64,000 bases of DNA from contig JABAKD010000029.1 of the NCBI GenBank assembly GCA_012845835.1, forward strand, positions 1,487,970 to 1,551,969, in the 5' to 3' direction. The translations under genes and the position numbers were made by a program. The stretch comes from Undaria pinnatifida. Taxonomy: Eukaryota; Sar; Phaeophyceae; Laminariales; Alariaceae. How positions within the stretch are numbered: the stretch's first letter is position 1; each line of letters opens with the position of its first letter. The notes under the pieces were generated by a model. The model saw only the letters and a program-made list of their open reading frames with translations. It ran no database searches and was not told where the DNA came from. This document shows positions 13,892 through 25,702 of this stretch, piece by piece.

Positions 13892-16800
13892 GTGAGAGAT
13901 TGATGGTAGCTTAGTGGAGGGTGTTGTATAATGCATATGGGTACATGCGGTAGAATATGCTGATCTGTAGATGGATAGCACGTTTGCGGTTGGAATGAAA
14001 TTGGTGGATAAGGGAGACATAAATTTGCGAAGAGAACAGCTAAAAGTCGGCTTTTAGTTTTTATTGGCTTGGCCAGGGATAAGATAGGTAAGCACATCTT
14101 GGTCTAAAGTTCTCTTGCATTGGCATCAAGGTTGCCACAAGTAAGGAAGCCATAGATTCTGCCTTACATCGAATCAACTAAGTGTGTAATATCCCCGCCA
14201 ACGTTCTGCGCTACAAAAGCAAATATGACGCTATACCCGTGTAGGGTCTAAACTTATGGCATACATAAAGACATGGAGCAGTTCGGAAATTATAGTGCAC
14301 AACTCTGTTCTCGTTTAATATCAGTGTCCGATCACTCGTCCGTCGGCTGCCTTTACTTGTCTTTAAGTGACTGCAGCAGAACGGATTGTAGCGGAGGAAC
14401 AATGTTCTCCTGCGACAAGCGCCCTCTCTGATCTGAGATCTGTTCCCGCACCTGGAGACTCAGCTGCCGACTCTCCGAAACTAGTTTCAAACGAGGCTAT
14501 CGGTCAGATCGAAACGACATACATGGACATCGAAGCAGAGTCGGAAGAAGAAGCTCCGGTTATCATGGCAACGCTAAGGGGGGCAACTGCTGCGCCTGGC
14601 AACCCGCTGGAGACTCCCTTAGTCAAAACGGAGCAGATGGCAGCCCAGGCGGCGGTGGTCGAGACGGTGCAGATGGAAGAGCCGGCGGCAGTCGAAAATC
14701 CTACGAAAACTGTGGCCGCTGCGGCTGCTGCCGATTCGGAAACCAAGGTTCAAGCTGCCTTCAAGCCTGAAACTGAGATCGCAGGAATCGTTGGAGAGAG
14801 TGAGCTTGCTCGCATTGGTGAGAGGCTGGGTTTACTCGTGTGCTGCGACAAATCCTATGGCGTTAAGCGGTGGTTGGGGTGGGATAACTGCGAAGGAAGC
14901 GGAGACAACGCTGAAAAAATGATGTGTCCTCCGTATCTGAGGGGTGTTGATAATCTGTGGCATGTGCTTGGTGATACATATACTCGGCGGTGCACTAGGC
15001 TTCCAGTTGTGCCTAGACCTGTCCTCTCTCTCGCTCCTCGCTGTATCGAATAGTGTTGCAGGACATAGGCCAGTATGTAGAATTCATCTCCCAGGATGAC
15101 ACTGAATGCGCGAATCACAAATGTGCGCCGATTCCATCGCGTTCCAACGTTGACCAGCCTCCCACCCCTCCGTCTTGGCCTCCTGCTCCGCCCGATGCCT
15201 CATGCGTGCCAAACCAGCGAATGCCCCCGGCTTCGATGACACTGATTCAGACGGTGTAGATGAGGAGCCCGAATCGAAGTTCGCTGATGCAGTCTCCAAT
15301 GCCGGTGAGAACCCTTACGATGCTTTGACTTACAGATTTATGGAAGACCACCGGCTTGTATCACGCACTTGGTGTGCGGTGTTGAGCATGTGCCGGGGCC
15401 GTCGGAGATTGGCGATGCCGGGCTGCAGGGTATGGTTTGGGTGATGCAAATGTTTACCTGGAAGCATTACGGTGAAAAAATATTCAAAGGGTGCATAAAT
15501 CACGTTAACTCTATTGAACCTAACATGCTAGTTCGAAAAAAAGGTGACTCAACTGTAGTTATGTGAACTACCAGTACCGGTAACGACGTGTGCATGGTTG
15601 GTAGTATGACCTTTAGTGGTCGCCTATGCAGCGCGCCGTCGTGGGAGGAAGTGTTCAGCACAGGTTGCACTAGTGCCTGCGCATCTTTCTATACGACGAA
15701 CAGTGTGTATTTGATATCCATCACGCCCACACAGAATTCCCAGTGAATCTTCCGCGCGCGTAGCCTACTCTATTTTCTTGAGAGTAATGAGGCTATGTGA
15801 CCGACGATATGATTCTTCGTTTCCTTTGTATGTGGATGGTATATTGGGTACAAGCGCTACACATAGTAGTGGTACAAGCGCTGCACATATTCACATGGCA
15901 AATGGATCAACGATGCGGTATCTATCAGTGCACCCGAAACTCAACGGCGTTTCATACCGCACTGTAGTGTTCCGACGGAAAGGAATCTCACCATCCAACG
16001 AATCTCTACTGCGAGTCTTTGACCGTCGCCCAAATGGCTCTCGGCAGCGCGAAATAAGACACCGGACTGATCACCTACCGCGTCTCTCACCGCGTGCCAT
16101 GATTTGACCCTCACCAAAACCACGGCTGCAATCACAGATCTTCCTATGGTGGAGAACACCCCTTCTCTCTACAGCTTGCCGAGTACGCCTTCAGCCGACA
16201 GGGGAGCAGGTCCTGCGGCAGCGACGTCGGAGGTAAAACGCGGTGACGGTGATGTTCTCGTTCTAAAAGAAAAGGAGGCATCGCGGGAACGTTCTAGGAA
16301 GGCTGACATGGAGGTGGATGTGCAGGTGGAAATGGCGGCGATTGAACACGAGGGTGGACCTGCCGCAGCTGGTAAGTGGTAAAACGAAGAGGTGGATTAA
16401 ACGAGGGGCCTAGATGCGCCTTGGTTATAGAGTTGTCGGCGCTGTTTGTCGCGCAATATTGCAACCCTCTCGGATGATCCGTGAAATCTCGAAAAGGGTT
16501 GAGGAGCCACAATGCACGGAGTTAGAGAGTGTTATCGATCTCGCATAATGCAACGGCTCACTTGTCGGTCGATTCGGGATGAGAGCGGTCTGCGGGTCGA
16601 AATGCGTACAAACCTCCAGACGTCGCCATATCCTGCTTGCTTTTTTTTTCGGGTAGACTACATAGCCAAGAGCAACGCAATGACAAATTTCGCAATCGTT
16701 ATGCATTGGGCTGCATTCCACGCGCTTTATCGGCAACATCGAAGATCTAAGCAGCTGTCCGCCGATCACGCCCATTTTCTCGCTTTCCTCAGTGCTTGTG

Positions 16801-18009
16801 GAAGGAGACGAAACCGCCGATAAAAAGCCTGTCACCACAAGAATCGATCATTCGGCGCTGGCAAGAACTACTATGCCGGGCACATCACCGGGTGCAGCAT
16901 CGGCTCATCTTGCGGCTGATGCCATGGTAGCAAACCCACCGGATGTGGCAGATATAAATGCGGTGGGTGAGGGTCAGGTCGTACCAAGATTCGTGCCCGT
17001 GTCGGAGAAAACCGACAAACCCATCGTCGCGAACATTTGGGATACCATGGGCGCTGTTGGCTGTCCCATCGGCGCTAGGTTTGTTGCGGTGGAGGCCCCG
17101 GTCAACGACCAGGCGTCTGAAACACCGACGGACGATACCACGCAGGACGAGCAACAAGGTGTCACCGGTGGAGTGGAAGAGGAGAAGGGAATGGAGTCAG
17201 ACATCGGGAGTGTTGTCGTTCAGTCGATTGTTGGCTTGGCCGCCTACGACATGTGGGCAACGGATGAAGAATCTGAGGGTGTTAAGCCCGCTTACGACAG
17301 CAGATCCTTTGTCCAGGCGGGGTCGAAGATTGCTCAAGCGCCCGCGGAGGTCGAGGATGTCGCGCTAAAACCACCAGCTACTCCAACTGTCCGTTTCGCT
17401 GTCGAAACGGAGCCCGCGGGAACTAAAACAATCGTGCAACAAGGACATGCACGTACGGTGTTCCCAGCCGAGTGTGCTCAGACTCCCACGGAGGCAACGG
17501 CGGGGGATACGCACACCGCCTCCACCCCCCGAGGAAGCAACACCTTGGCAAGTGCTGTGGCGCCTGATAGCGAGTCCAACGCATCGTCAACCGAAAGCAG
17601 CGCGGATGGTACTAGCAGCGGAGAAACCGATTCCGACGACGGCCCCGACACCGATCGCACGGAAGAAGAGTTGGGCTTGATCCAAAAAATGTTAGACAGA
17701 ATTTTCCGGAAGAAAGGAAAGCGCAGACGCTCGTCGAAGAAGAAAAAAGCTAAGAGGGATGACGACGGCGAGACTGGTAGGGCAAGCGCGCGACGAGAAG
17801 AATCTTTCCTCGTAAGGATCGCAAGAGAACCTGAGGTTGAGACAGAAACCGTAGAAGAGACCATGGACGGAGAAGCTTCTGCCACCTACGACGAGCGGAA
17901 ACCGGCAGCGGTCGAGAGGCCAGACGTTCCTGGGGGGGCACTTAGAGCTTCTACCCCGGACTTAAACCGGACAACCCTCATGGAGCATCCCCCAGTTGGC
18001 ACTGAATAG
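1..18009 (+). CDS. Giant acidic tandem-repeat protein, 5' end off window, 5 exons
   Basis: Function is not recognised. The frame is open from base 1, so the start lies to the left. Proposed exons are 1-13891, 14377-14817, 15218-15304, 16138-16371 and 16793-18009. Every junction is phase 1, with donors GGTGAGA, GGTGAGA, GGTGAGA and GGTAAGT and acceptors ending CAG, and the joined frame stays open for about 5,289 residues to TAG at 18007-18009. The protein is dominated by Glu, Asp, Val, Ala, Thr and Pro with very few aromatic residues, so it is probably disordered or elongated. No signal peptide or membrane segment is visible in this part. The last exon carries a basic cluster (FRKKGKRRRSSKKKKAKR, coded near 17702-17755) that could be a nuclear localisation or nucleic-acid-binding patch. 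The alternative is that the large exon ends at its own TAG (13912-13914) and the downstream exons form another gene. The long frame is certain; the splicing is inferred. Confidence 0.75.
14377..14817 (+). CDS. Exon 2 of giant acidic protein
   Basis: The exon has 147 codons bounded by acceptor ACTGCAG and donor CATTG|GTGAGA, both phase 1. It is acidic and Ala/Glu/Pro-rich (for example ESEEEAP and AAAAAADSET), like the preceding repeats. Read past the donor, the frame gives GERLG, while the large exon read past its own donor gives GERLM. That resemblance is simply the shared GGTGAGAG donor sequence and supports the splice reading. Confidence 0.65.
15218..15304 (+). CDS. Exon 3 of giant acidic protein
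   Basis: This is a small 87-bp exon. It is preceded by a pyrimidine-rich tract (CCTCCCACCCCTCCGTC) and ends at GCCG|GTGAGA. It encodes an Asp/Glu-rich segment with FDDTDSDGVDEEPESKF near its middle. Both edges are phase 1, so it could be skipped without a frame change. Confidence 0.55.
16138..16371 (+). CDS. Exon 4 of giant acidic protein
   Basis: The exon has 78 codons from acceptor ATCACAG to donor AGCTG|GTAAGT, phase 1 at both ends. The composition moves from Ser/Pro-rich to charged (KEKEASRERSRKAD). The donor is one of the best matches to consensus in the window and the frame continues cleanly into exon 5. The 833-bp intron before it may hide another exon. Confidence 0.55.
16793..18009 (+). 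CDS. Terminal exon: Ser/Asp-rich, basic patch, stop
   Basis: The exon follows acceptor TTTCCTCAG and holds 404 codons plus TAG. It has an acidic and Thr/Pro-rich first half, then a Ser/Asp-rich stretch (SSTESSADGTSSGETDSDDG), then EEELGLIQKMLDRIF and the basic run ending KKKKAKR, then an acidic C-terminus. The basic run after an amphipathic helix is the only region with a recognisable character, and a nuclear or nucleic-acid role is possible but unproven. No upstream ATG is needed if it is spliced as proposed. Confidence 0.7.
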
Positions 18010-19129
18010 GGTTAGAGAAGCTATGAAACTCGGTGGGAATCCATGAAAACCCATTCCTGCATTAATTCCTCATCAAAATGATTGGGAGCGAGTTTTCTAT
18101 TTGTTTCTTACTACCATTTGGCTTAAGGGGCGAAAACGGGCTTGGACCACACTGATATGCTGTTGGTCGTAGCAGTAGCCATTGCTGACCGTGTAGCATT
18201 CTAAGGTTTGACCTATATATTCAACCGAACCAGCCTCGCCTGTTCGGGTGGCCCTGACCCTGCCGCATTGTCATTGTTCGTCGGTTGGTCAGATATCCGG
18301 TGCCCTTCATTCGCTCTGCGCGACAAAAATTGTTGCCGAAAAAGTCTTTCGATCCACGCTTGCGCGTGACCTTGCAGCAGCGGTTTGGGATCAGCACTCC
18401 CGCTGCATGTTAATCGATTATCTCCGCAAGGTGCGTAGATTTTCTACGGGATAGGCATTTCGTCCGAGACGAGCGGCCGCGGGGTGGGAAAGGGGACAAA
18501 GGCTACGGTAGGATTGCACTTGTTCAACAGTCGCGTTCAGGGTCTCTTTTCGCGGCAACGTAGAGCTACGTACACGCGCCCTTGGCTACCTTATTCTGCT
18601 TTGTATTTTTGGGAGTCGCCATGCGCACCGCCATGGAGGAGGAATTGTCTGTTGAGTTGCGCCATAAAATGTTTTCCAAAGGCCTTTTTGTTTAACGAGG
18701 TACGGCGCCACTCATGCGAGAGGCCTGAACCTGTTTGTGCAAAGGTGGCCATAACATAATATAAAGTGCTGCAATCCCGTAGCCTTGTTCATGGGGGGGG
18801 GGGGGTCATGTGAATGTCCACATCAAGAGGGTAGATTTTGAAGCGGTCATCTGAATGTCGCGCTTCCACAGGGGATCCGGGCAGACGCGGCGCAAGAGTT
18901 GGAATGGTTTACGGTATCGGCCCCTCTAACAAGAAACCTGGATACTTGCCCACGCCGGGTTTCTTATTCGAGAAAGGGTGTGTTCCGCTCTAACTTCAGT
19001 ACGACTGCTCCCGAATTTCTGATTTCCTTGTGGGGTTCGTTCTTGTGGAAGAGCCGGTGGTGCAAGAGTAGAAGGTGGGATATTAGTAGCATAAAATTAT
19101 TTCGAGTATGTTTCTAATTTTGCTTCCGA

Positions 19130-19370
19130 ACATCACGGGGCGCTTAGCGGATGCTGAATGCACGCCATCCGCCTGGAAGAGGGGTGTCGGCGGCAGACGA
19201 AGTCGGCCTGCGGCCGGTAACGACTTCGGCGGTGGCGACGGAGGCAGAAACACGAGCGACGAATCTCCCCGAGGAAGCAGAAAGGCCGTCGATTCTTGCG
19301 CGTGGCCCGTGTTTGCGAAAATCGTGAAAGCCGGTAGAGGTGAGGGGGAGCCATGCGCCTGGATTCGGCG
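19130..19370. other. GC-rich island, possible exon of uncertain strand
   Basis: The island is about 240 bp and stays open in several frames on both strands. One plus frame begins ATG near 19150 and reads an acidic/Ala-rich peptide (VTTSAVATEAETRATNLPEE). Another plus frame ends at a possible donor near GGTAGAG|GTGAGG. It may be a lone exon or a decayed fragment; the correct frame cannot be chosen by eye. Confidence 0.25.
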
Positions 19371-19923
19371 CTGTGCTTGGTGCATCCTGTTGCCTGCGTC
19401 GCAATTCTACGTGGCATGGCTGGTGTTTTGTGCCTTGAGTCGCGTTACTTCTTTTTTTCTGTCTTTAGTCGCTTGTGCGTAACAACCGCGTGCTCGTATT
19501 TTTCTGCTTGGGGTTGCTTTGGTGTTGTGTTGTGTTTTTTCTGTTTTTGTTTTTCCTTTATTGTTTTCGTTCCTCGTTTTCGGCTGCGTAAAAAACGCAC
19601 GCCTCGGTTTTATATTATCGAAACTGTCGATGGCACGTTGTTTGTGGGGTTTCACGAACACGGGCTGTTATGTATGCGGAACAACGGTGCGGGTATGTAG
19701 CCTTTGTAGCGCGGATGCAGATGTTCATTGTCACTTGAGTATAGCTGCGGTTTGGCGTCGTCGAGGTTTGGTGCACAGGTAATCGTCACCACTGTTGCTA
19801 GTTTTTATTGTGCGTCGTCGGCTGGTAACTGAACCACAGAAGAGTTTTGCAAGCATTTTTTTCCCCCCGGCTGTTTTGATGCGTGGGCCGAAGATAAATT
19901 CGGGTTACTCCCCCTCCCGTTGT

Positions 19924-20165
19924 GTTCTCGAGGCATTGTCAACGCCATACCTGGTGTCTGGCATGACTGCCGGGGGGCGCCGACCCCCCCTCCAGCTATT
20001 TTCTCGTGCCAATTGCCAACACCATACTTGGTGTATGGCATGTATTCGGGGGGTGCTGTGTGCTGATTGGAGGCCTCCGACTACGTTCTCGTGGCATTTG
20101 CTAACGTCATACCTGGTATGTGGCATATACTCGGGGCGGGGGAGGGTGTACGCTGATTGGAGGTG
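19924..20165. repeat. Three-copy minisatellite, ~80-bp unit
   Basis: Three diverged copies begin at TTCTCGAGGCATTG (19925), TTCTCGTGCCAATTG (about 20002) and TTCTCGTGGCATTTG (about 20085). Each continues with a CATACCTGGT-type palindrome, GGCAT and a G-rich tract. Confidence 0.8.
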
Positions 20166-20240
20166 CGGAGTGGCCGGGGCTGCATTGGGTTAGGAAGATC
20201 ACATAGAAAAAGAAAAGAAAAAAATACGTATTTGTCTATT

Positions 20241-20520
20241 AATAACTAGGGAGAAGGGGGAGCGAGGGGAATATCAATCTTCAGACATAAAAAGGGGGGG
20301 GAGGGAGCACGTACCAGGTATGCACCAGTCAAAAGCTAGGGGGGTTCCGAAGGGAAAAAAAAAAAAAAGTTATGTGTGTCGTCATCAAAACCTCGGGAGA
20401 AGCGGGGGCGAGGAGGATATCAGGTTTGGAACGTAAAAAAGGGAGGGAAAGGCACGTACCAGGTATGCGCCTGTTAAAAGCTAGGAGGGCCCCGAAGGGG
20501 GAAGGGAAGGGGGAAGGGGG
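20241..20520. repeat. Two-copy tandem repeat, ~150-bp unit
   Basis: Both copies share the sequence GGGAGAAG followed by GGGCGAGG or GAGCGAGG, then ATATCA, then an A/G tract, then GCACGTACCAGGTATGC, then AAAAGCTAGG and a CCGAAGGG tail. Confidence 0.8.
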
Positions 20521-22239
20521 GGGGCGAACTACCAGGTTGAATCGTATTGCTCGTCATCGTTAGGGGCGCGCTGTTCGAGTATTTGAAGTTGAGTTGTTTG
20601 TTTACGAGCCGTCACTATACGCACGGAAAGGTGCTGAGTATTCGGGATGCGTTGCCAAACTATTCCCCCCAGAGTCTTTTGTTGTTGTTGTTCGAGAACG
20701 CTTTTTTTTCGGTTTTTGCAGCAGAGACGAGTAATCTCTCGGAAACTTGATATTTTGACCGGCTATTTAACCAACGGTCGAACACTTTTATTTAGGTGGT
20801 GTGCTGTGTGTATCCTTGTCCGACGTCTCGGTTTTGTTCTTTTCGCGGTGGGGGTCGGGCTCTTTTGTTGTTTTTAAGATCGGATTCGGGCTGCCTGGGC
20901 AACAAAATCGTGGAACCACGAAACTGTCGGCGGTTTTTTTGCCGCACATTGCTAGTTTTCGGTGTTTTTGTTTTGTTTTTGTTTCCTGCAAAGGAGCGCA
21001 TGCATAGTTCAACATGACAGTTTTTAGTGTTTCTGTGCGTAGCAACAGGATTTTTTCTCCTCGCTTGTGATCAACTAAGGCGATTCACAAAAAAAAAACA
21101 CAATAAAGCGATGGTCCTTGTGCTTCCTTAGACCATTCACAACAAATATGGAAGTGATGGAGAGTGGTGCAATACGCCGCGTCGCGCGCAAAGTATTATC
21201 TGTAGGGAGACTGGATAAAAGCAGCAGCAGCAGCAGCTGCAGAACCAGCGAGAAACGCTGGGCGACTTCGAACTGCGACGATTTTTTCCGTTGTTGGATA
21301 CGGTTTGCACCAAAGCGCTTGCGTGGTGAGTTTGGTATGTTTTGCAAAATGGACTTTGCGAGGGATGATCGGGGCGAGTTGTTTTTGAGTTGTTTTTTTC
21401 GTTAGCTTTTGTACCATAATGGCAGTGGAGTCAAACTTTTGGTGCCTTTTTTTTTGCGGTGGTGTCTTGGGGTCTAGCTACGCTGCGCTAAACAAATCGC
21501 CTTGAATAGTTTGCCGGTGCGAGGTACGGAGTCACTCGTGGAAAAGTGGCTCAAATCCGGCAGTGGAAGACGGGGTAGTAGCATCCCCCCCTGTCCATAG
21601 CCTTGGCCCTGAATACTAGTGTTGTGTGTTGTGCAACAATAGCGCTTGCGTGGTATCGGTGATATGCCGGTAGATGGCAGGCGTTTAAACCTCTACCATC
21701 GTGGCGTGGGGGGTCAGCCTGTTGGCACATTTTTTTGTGTAATATTTTGCGTCGGGTTCAAAATTCACATCGGGGCGGCCTCGTTTTTGGCAGTGAAGAT
21801 TTTCGGCTCCTCGCATTCATGTTGATTTGGTCCTGGGAAAGGGGCCCCGAAGTAAAAGAGTGCATACCGAACGCGGGAAGCTTACCATTGCATGTGCGTG
21901 CCGCGGAATTCCTTGCGTACCGTGCTTGACGTTTTTTATGGCGAAACCGCCCAAACTCATCTCGTTAAGGAGGGGAAGCAGACGCTTCCCCGTAGGTGTG
22001 AATCTGCCGTGGCGTTCTTTTTTTGCCAGGCAAAGCACGCGAGGAACTACGGGCTGTTGTTTTTGGCGGAGAGGGATTAGCGGCTACTTCCCCAGCGCAA
22101 ACAAAGATGTTTCCGTTGCTACCGTACGTGTTATTCCCTGTGCTCTATGACAGTAAAAGAAAAAGGAACAGGATGTTTTTTGTAGATGGTTTGCGATGAA
22201 TCCGCTCTGTCGTTTAGCGAGGTTCTCAGGTACTTCCCA

Positions 22240-22570
22240 ACGACCCGCTTCCGCGCGAAAGTCATCCCACGGTAGAATCGGTGGGGATTCAGGTTTTGAG
22301 CCAACAAAAAATGCATACCCCCTGTCCGGTTGATCCCCTTAGGTGAGAGGAACTGCTGGTTATTCTGATACATCTATGAGCATACTTGTTTAAGGACTGG
22401 CGCTTGGAAGGGTTTGTCGGACTGCGCGAACGAATGCCTTCCGAGTCATGCTTCGGGTGATGATGGATGATGATGTTGATGTTGAGCTAGGTCCTCGTGT
22501 TAGGAGCTCAGAAAATTCTTAGAATCTGCTGCACCAACACTGCCGTGGGATGACTCGCGACCATGCTGTT
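22240..22570 (-). repeat. Dispersed repeat family X, inverted copy
   Basis: Read on the minus strand it shows GAGTCATCCCACGG, GGTGCAGCAG, TTCTAAGAATTTTCTGAGCTC, an ATCAACATCATCATCC stretch, and CGAAGGC(A)TTCG. The same order occurs at 26500-26740, 29390-29620 and 29900-30230 on the plus strand. Confidence 0.7.
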
Positions 22571-23117
22571 GGTTATCGTGGCTGCCGTACGATTGCGTTT
22601 TTGGGCTCTGCCTTTAGAACCGTAGCTACGGTTTTTGGGGTGAAAAACAGTTGAAATTCGTGTAGGATGCTTTGTTTTGTAGCGGTACACGGGCTAAGGT
22701 GGACGGAAAACATGTATGCTGTATGTTTCCCAGGCATTCATGTAATTTCTTCCGCTCTGGTGTCAACGCACTCGCCACCCCACACTCGAAACGGTTCAAC
22801 TTACCCCGCTGCCATTATTATCAGTGTTGCTGGCATCAAAGTTCTTGGACGCCCAACTTAGCACGATAAACAGCATCACCGCAGCGACGACCAAATTTGA
22901 CGCGCGATAAACACGTTAACCAAACGTCAATAACGCCCAAGACCACATAAACTTTGTAGAACATCCACGAAAGCACCACTGGGAGCAGCAGCAGCAGCAG
23001 CAGCAACAGCGGCAACAGGAGCGCTTTTGTTTTGAGGCCTGCCTATCTGGTTTTCCCTTCGACTCTCCTTCCGCCTCCTGCAAGACAAAAGATAAAGACA
23101 AGGAAAGAAAAAGCTCG

Positions 23118-24431
23118 CTACGTTTCCTTTTCTAACGCCTCGCCTTCACCGCCGCTTGCTCTCGCAACCATCACGCCTACATTTGGAGAATATGCACCGC
23201 TACCACCACCGCGTTGATCGTGCTCGACGTTTAGTCGCTTTCCAAGATCCGTGAACCCGTACGGGAGGTCGGGGAACGGCTGGGTGGAGGGCTTCCCCAA
23301 CGTTTTGGCGTGTTCCAATACGTGTGCCGCGCTTAGCTTGCCGCCCACAAAGTTGTGGTCCGACAACAACACGCTCGCGAGATCTTCCCCCGGGGGCTTT
23401 TCCAAGCGGGGTTTCATCGCTAACGTGTTCCCCGCTCCTTCGTCGTGCCTAGGGCTCCATTTTTCCGCCCCCCCCACTGTAACGCCGTCCACTTCAGTCA
23501 ACGCCGAGGAGGAGTTCACACATGTCGACGGCCACGCTATGTTTTTCAAGGTCGAAAACATCGAATCGACCGATTCCTGGTCGCGCACTTCTTTACTGTG
23601 GTTGTTCGGGTGTGGTGGACGCGTGGACCCGGAAAGACTAGCCCGCCAAATAGCTTCGTTTGTGTCTTCCCGTTTTCCACCGTGCCGTATGAGCCCGTCC
23701 GCTGCGCGAGCCCGTTCTCGTAGAATAGCTCGGGGACCATTATCACCGCCCGAGTCTTCCCTTTGATCCCCCATTTCGGCTGTGACTTTCCCGTGACCCC
23801 GACTGATACCGTCCGATGAACTCTGGCAGACTCCCATGTTTGTGTCGCCCGCTAAACCGTGGCAGGCTCCCGTCATTGCATCGAGGCTTCTCGGCAGTAG
23901 GTCGGATGCTGCGGTCGTACTCCTGCCAAGTACTTCGTCGTCCGTACACTTCGCCAGAGTGAAGGTTTCTCTCCTTTGGGAGGGACTTGTCGTGGTAGTG
24001 GATGCGCACGAGAGACGGAAACCTTCTTCACGGTCGCTGCTACCTATGTGGCATCGTGTTTTGGGACCAGGTTGGTCTTCACACAGGGGAATGCTGGTGC
24101 TTGGTGTATTACCTCCAATCTGGGCTTCACACAAGGGGGCGCTGATGCTTGGTTCCAATCCCCCGCAAGGTAGCCTCGCGTCCGACGCTGTATTCCCGGC
24201 TAGCCGATGCAGGCAGACCTGAGGCTGACCAGAAACGGTCGCCTCTGTATCCTGGGGCTGGTCTGCAAACGTCGCTACAATGACGCTGTTGTCCCGCTGC
24301 TCCTGGGATATTTCTTGCTGCTCATCCTCATCGTCGCTGGTAGCGCCATCTACAGACGTGCCACGTACCCGACGCGAGGTGTCGGTATACACAGGTTTTC
24401 CTTCCGCCTGGCTGACCCTAAAGGAGGCCAT
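23118..24431 (-). CDS. Unrecognised 437-residue protein, possibly last exon
   Basis: This is a long uninterrupted minus-strand frame from ATG (24431-24429) to a stop at 23118-23120. The composition is mixed and protein-like, with acidic N-terminal residues (SDDEDEQQE), Ser/Thr-rich middle parts and a Gly-rich end. No domain, signal peptide or membrane helix is recognised. Upstream of the ATG the frame stays open for about 60 bases (containing ALKKELKRQRLRAL) until a TAG. That TAG is immediately followed by possible acceptors (CCATAG, GGCCAG), so this may be the last exon of a longer gene rather than an intronless gene. A SINE body starts just beyond, at about 24525. The coding frame is likely; the gene boundaries are not settled. 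Confidence 0.6.
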   Translation of the reverse strand: MASFRVSQAEGKPVYTDTSRRVRGTSVDGATSDDEDEQQEISQEQRDNSVIVATFADQPQDTEATVSGQPQVCLHRLAGNTASDARLPCGGLEPSISAPLCEAQIGGNTPSTSIPLCEDQPGPKTRCHIGSSDREEGFRLSCASTTTTSPSQRRETFTLAKCTDDEVLGRSTTAASDLLPRSLDAMTGACHGLAGDTNMGVCQSSSDGISRGHGKVTAEMGDQREDSGGDNGPRAILRERARAADGLIRHGGKREDTNEAIWRASLSGSTRPPHPNNHSKEVRDQESVDSMFSTLKNIAWPSTCVNSSSALTEVDGVTVGGAEKWSPRHDEGAGNTLAMKPRLEKPPGEDLASVLLSDHNFVGGKLSAAHVLEHAKTLGKPSTQPFPDLPYGFTDLGKRLNVEHDQRGGGSGAYSPNVGVMVARASGGEGEALEKET

Positions 24432-24524
24432 TGTAGCAGCTGTGAGAGCCCTCAGTCTTTGACGCTTGAGCTCTTTCTTGAGAGCCGCTGGCCCCTATGG
24501 CAGCGGAACCGCAGAAATCGCGAG

Positions 24525-24690
24525 GGAGTGAGCTAGCAAAAAATCGATAAAAGTCGACGAGACGTGGGAACGCTGAACCCTCTGCGCGATTTAAATGAAG
24601 GGATGTACCGGGCCGAGGCGGGGGGGCGGGAGGGGCGCCCAACAAGTGTGGCCACGACTTGTCCAAAAGCTGGAGAATGAAAGAGCTTTT
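24525..24690 (+). mobile_element. SINE-body copy (GTGACCACGGCTTGTCC family)
   Basis: The copy runs from GCGAGGGAGTGAG through an ATCGATAAAAGTCGACGA segment, GCTGAACCCTCTGCGCG, a G-rich tract and TGTGGCCACGACTTGTCC to AAAAGCTGGA. The same order is found at about 40720-40850, 45160-45345 and 61440-61625. No tRNA-like head is visible here, so it is probably truncated. Confidence 0.6.
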
Positions 24691-25702
24691 GTGTTTTAAT
24701 TTAAAAATGGCCGCGTCAGCGTAGAAATCCGGAAATGAAAAGCGACGCATGTCAAGGGGAACACATGTTTTATCTGATAGCCGATCGTCTGGTGGGTTGT
24801 TGGCGCTCTTGAGGGCGTTGTTCTAACATGCTTGGCGCGCCGTTGATGTCGTGGTATTGCTCGGTTTGCAAGTGGTACAGGATGGTTCACAGCAGCCCGC
24901 AGTGATATTCCCTTAATGTGCTGGTGTTGCGGTACACGTGATATTTCGTACATGGCATGTTTTTTCTTCCATCTCGGGATGTTTTTTGTTCTTATTCCAT
25001 CTCGTGGGAAATGAGCTAATATGTGTGTGAGAACGGCATCATCACAATCAACATAACCATCACGTTAATGTTGACCATAGCTTTAGGGAGTATGCCTCCG
25101 GTACGAGAGGTGCCATCAAATTTGAGACAACCTTATTGCACGAGGGCAGATATGCGTGGGGCTGCAGCAATGAATGTCGGCATGAACACTTACGGGAAAA
25201 ACTATACTTCGAAGTATACCCGAACCTAGGTGGTTTTTCCTTCGATTGGTTTTCAGGGGCAGTAAGAGTCTTAGTCTCCTGTCGCGGCCACTACCGTTTG
25301 CCTTCACGGCCGCCTTTCAACGGCGCTGATCTCGTGTAGAGCACCAAAACGATGATCGTCCATGCCCTGCCTTTCCGTCTAGACGTTTATCCGTTCCGCT
25401 GTTTTTTGTCCTGCTGTTTTTCCAGGTTTTATGTTTTGCTTTGCTGGATAAGGAGCCTAAACGAACATGCCATCATGTGTTCCTCCTACTGTGCTTGTCG
25501 TGCTCGAAAACAAGTACAATCGTTCTACTTCTATCCTCTTGACAACGCCCAGCTTTGCCCCAAAACAAAAAAAAAGATAACACGGAGGATACAACCCTAT
25601 TTCCCGCCTAATTTTCTTGCCTTTTTGGCGAGCGTCTGTGCCCACGTTTTCGCGCGGGAGTATTCCTTGTGTGTCCTTGAATACCTGCAACAATCAAGTG
25701 GT

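Larger units (their letters stand above)
18010..23117. other. Intergenic region, repeats, no convincing gene
   Basis: The region contains a G10 tract near 18795, a GC-rich island at 19130-19370, T-rich sequence at 19440-19600, two small tandem repeats at 19.9-20.5 kb, and one inverted copy of a dispersed family at about 22.25-22.57 kb. Reading frames are short and have no consistent splice partners. Confidence 0.6.
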
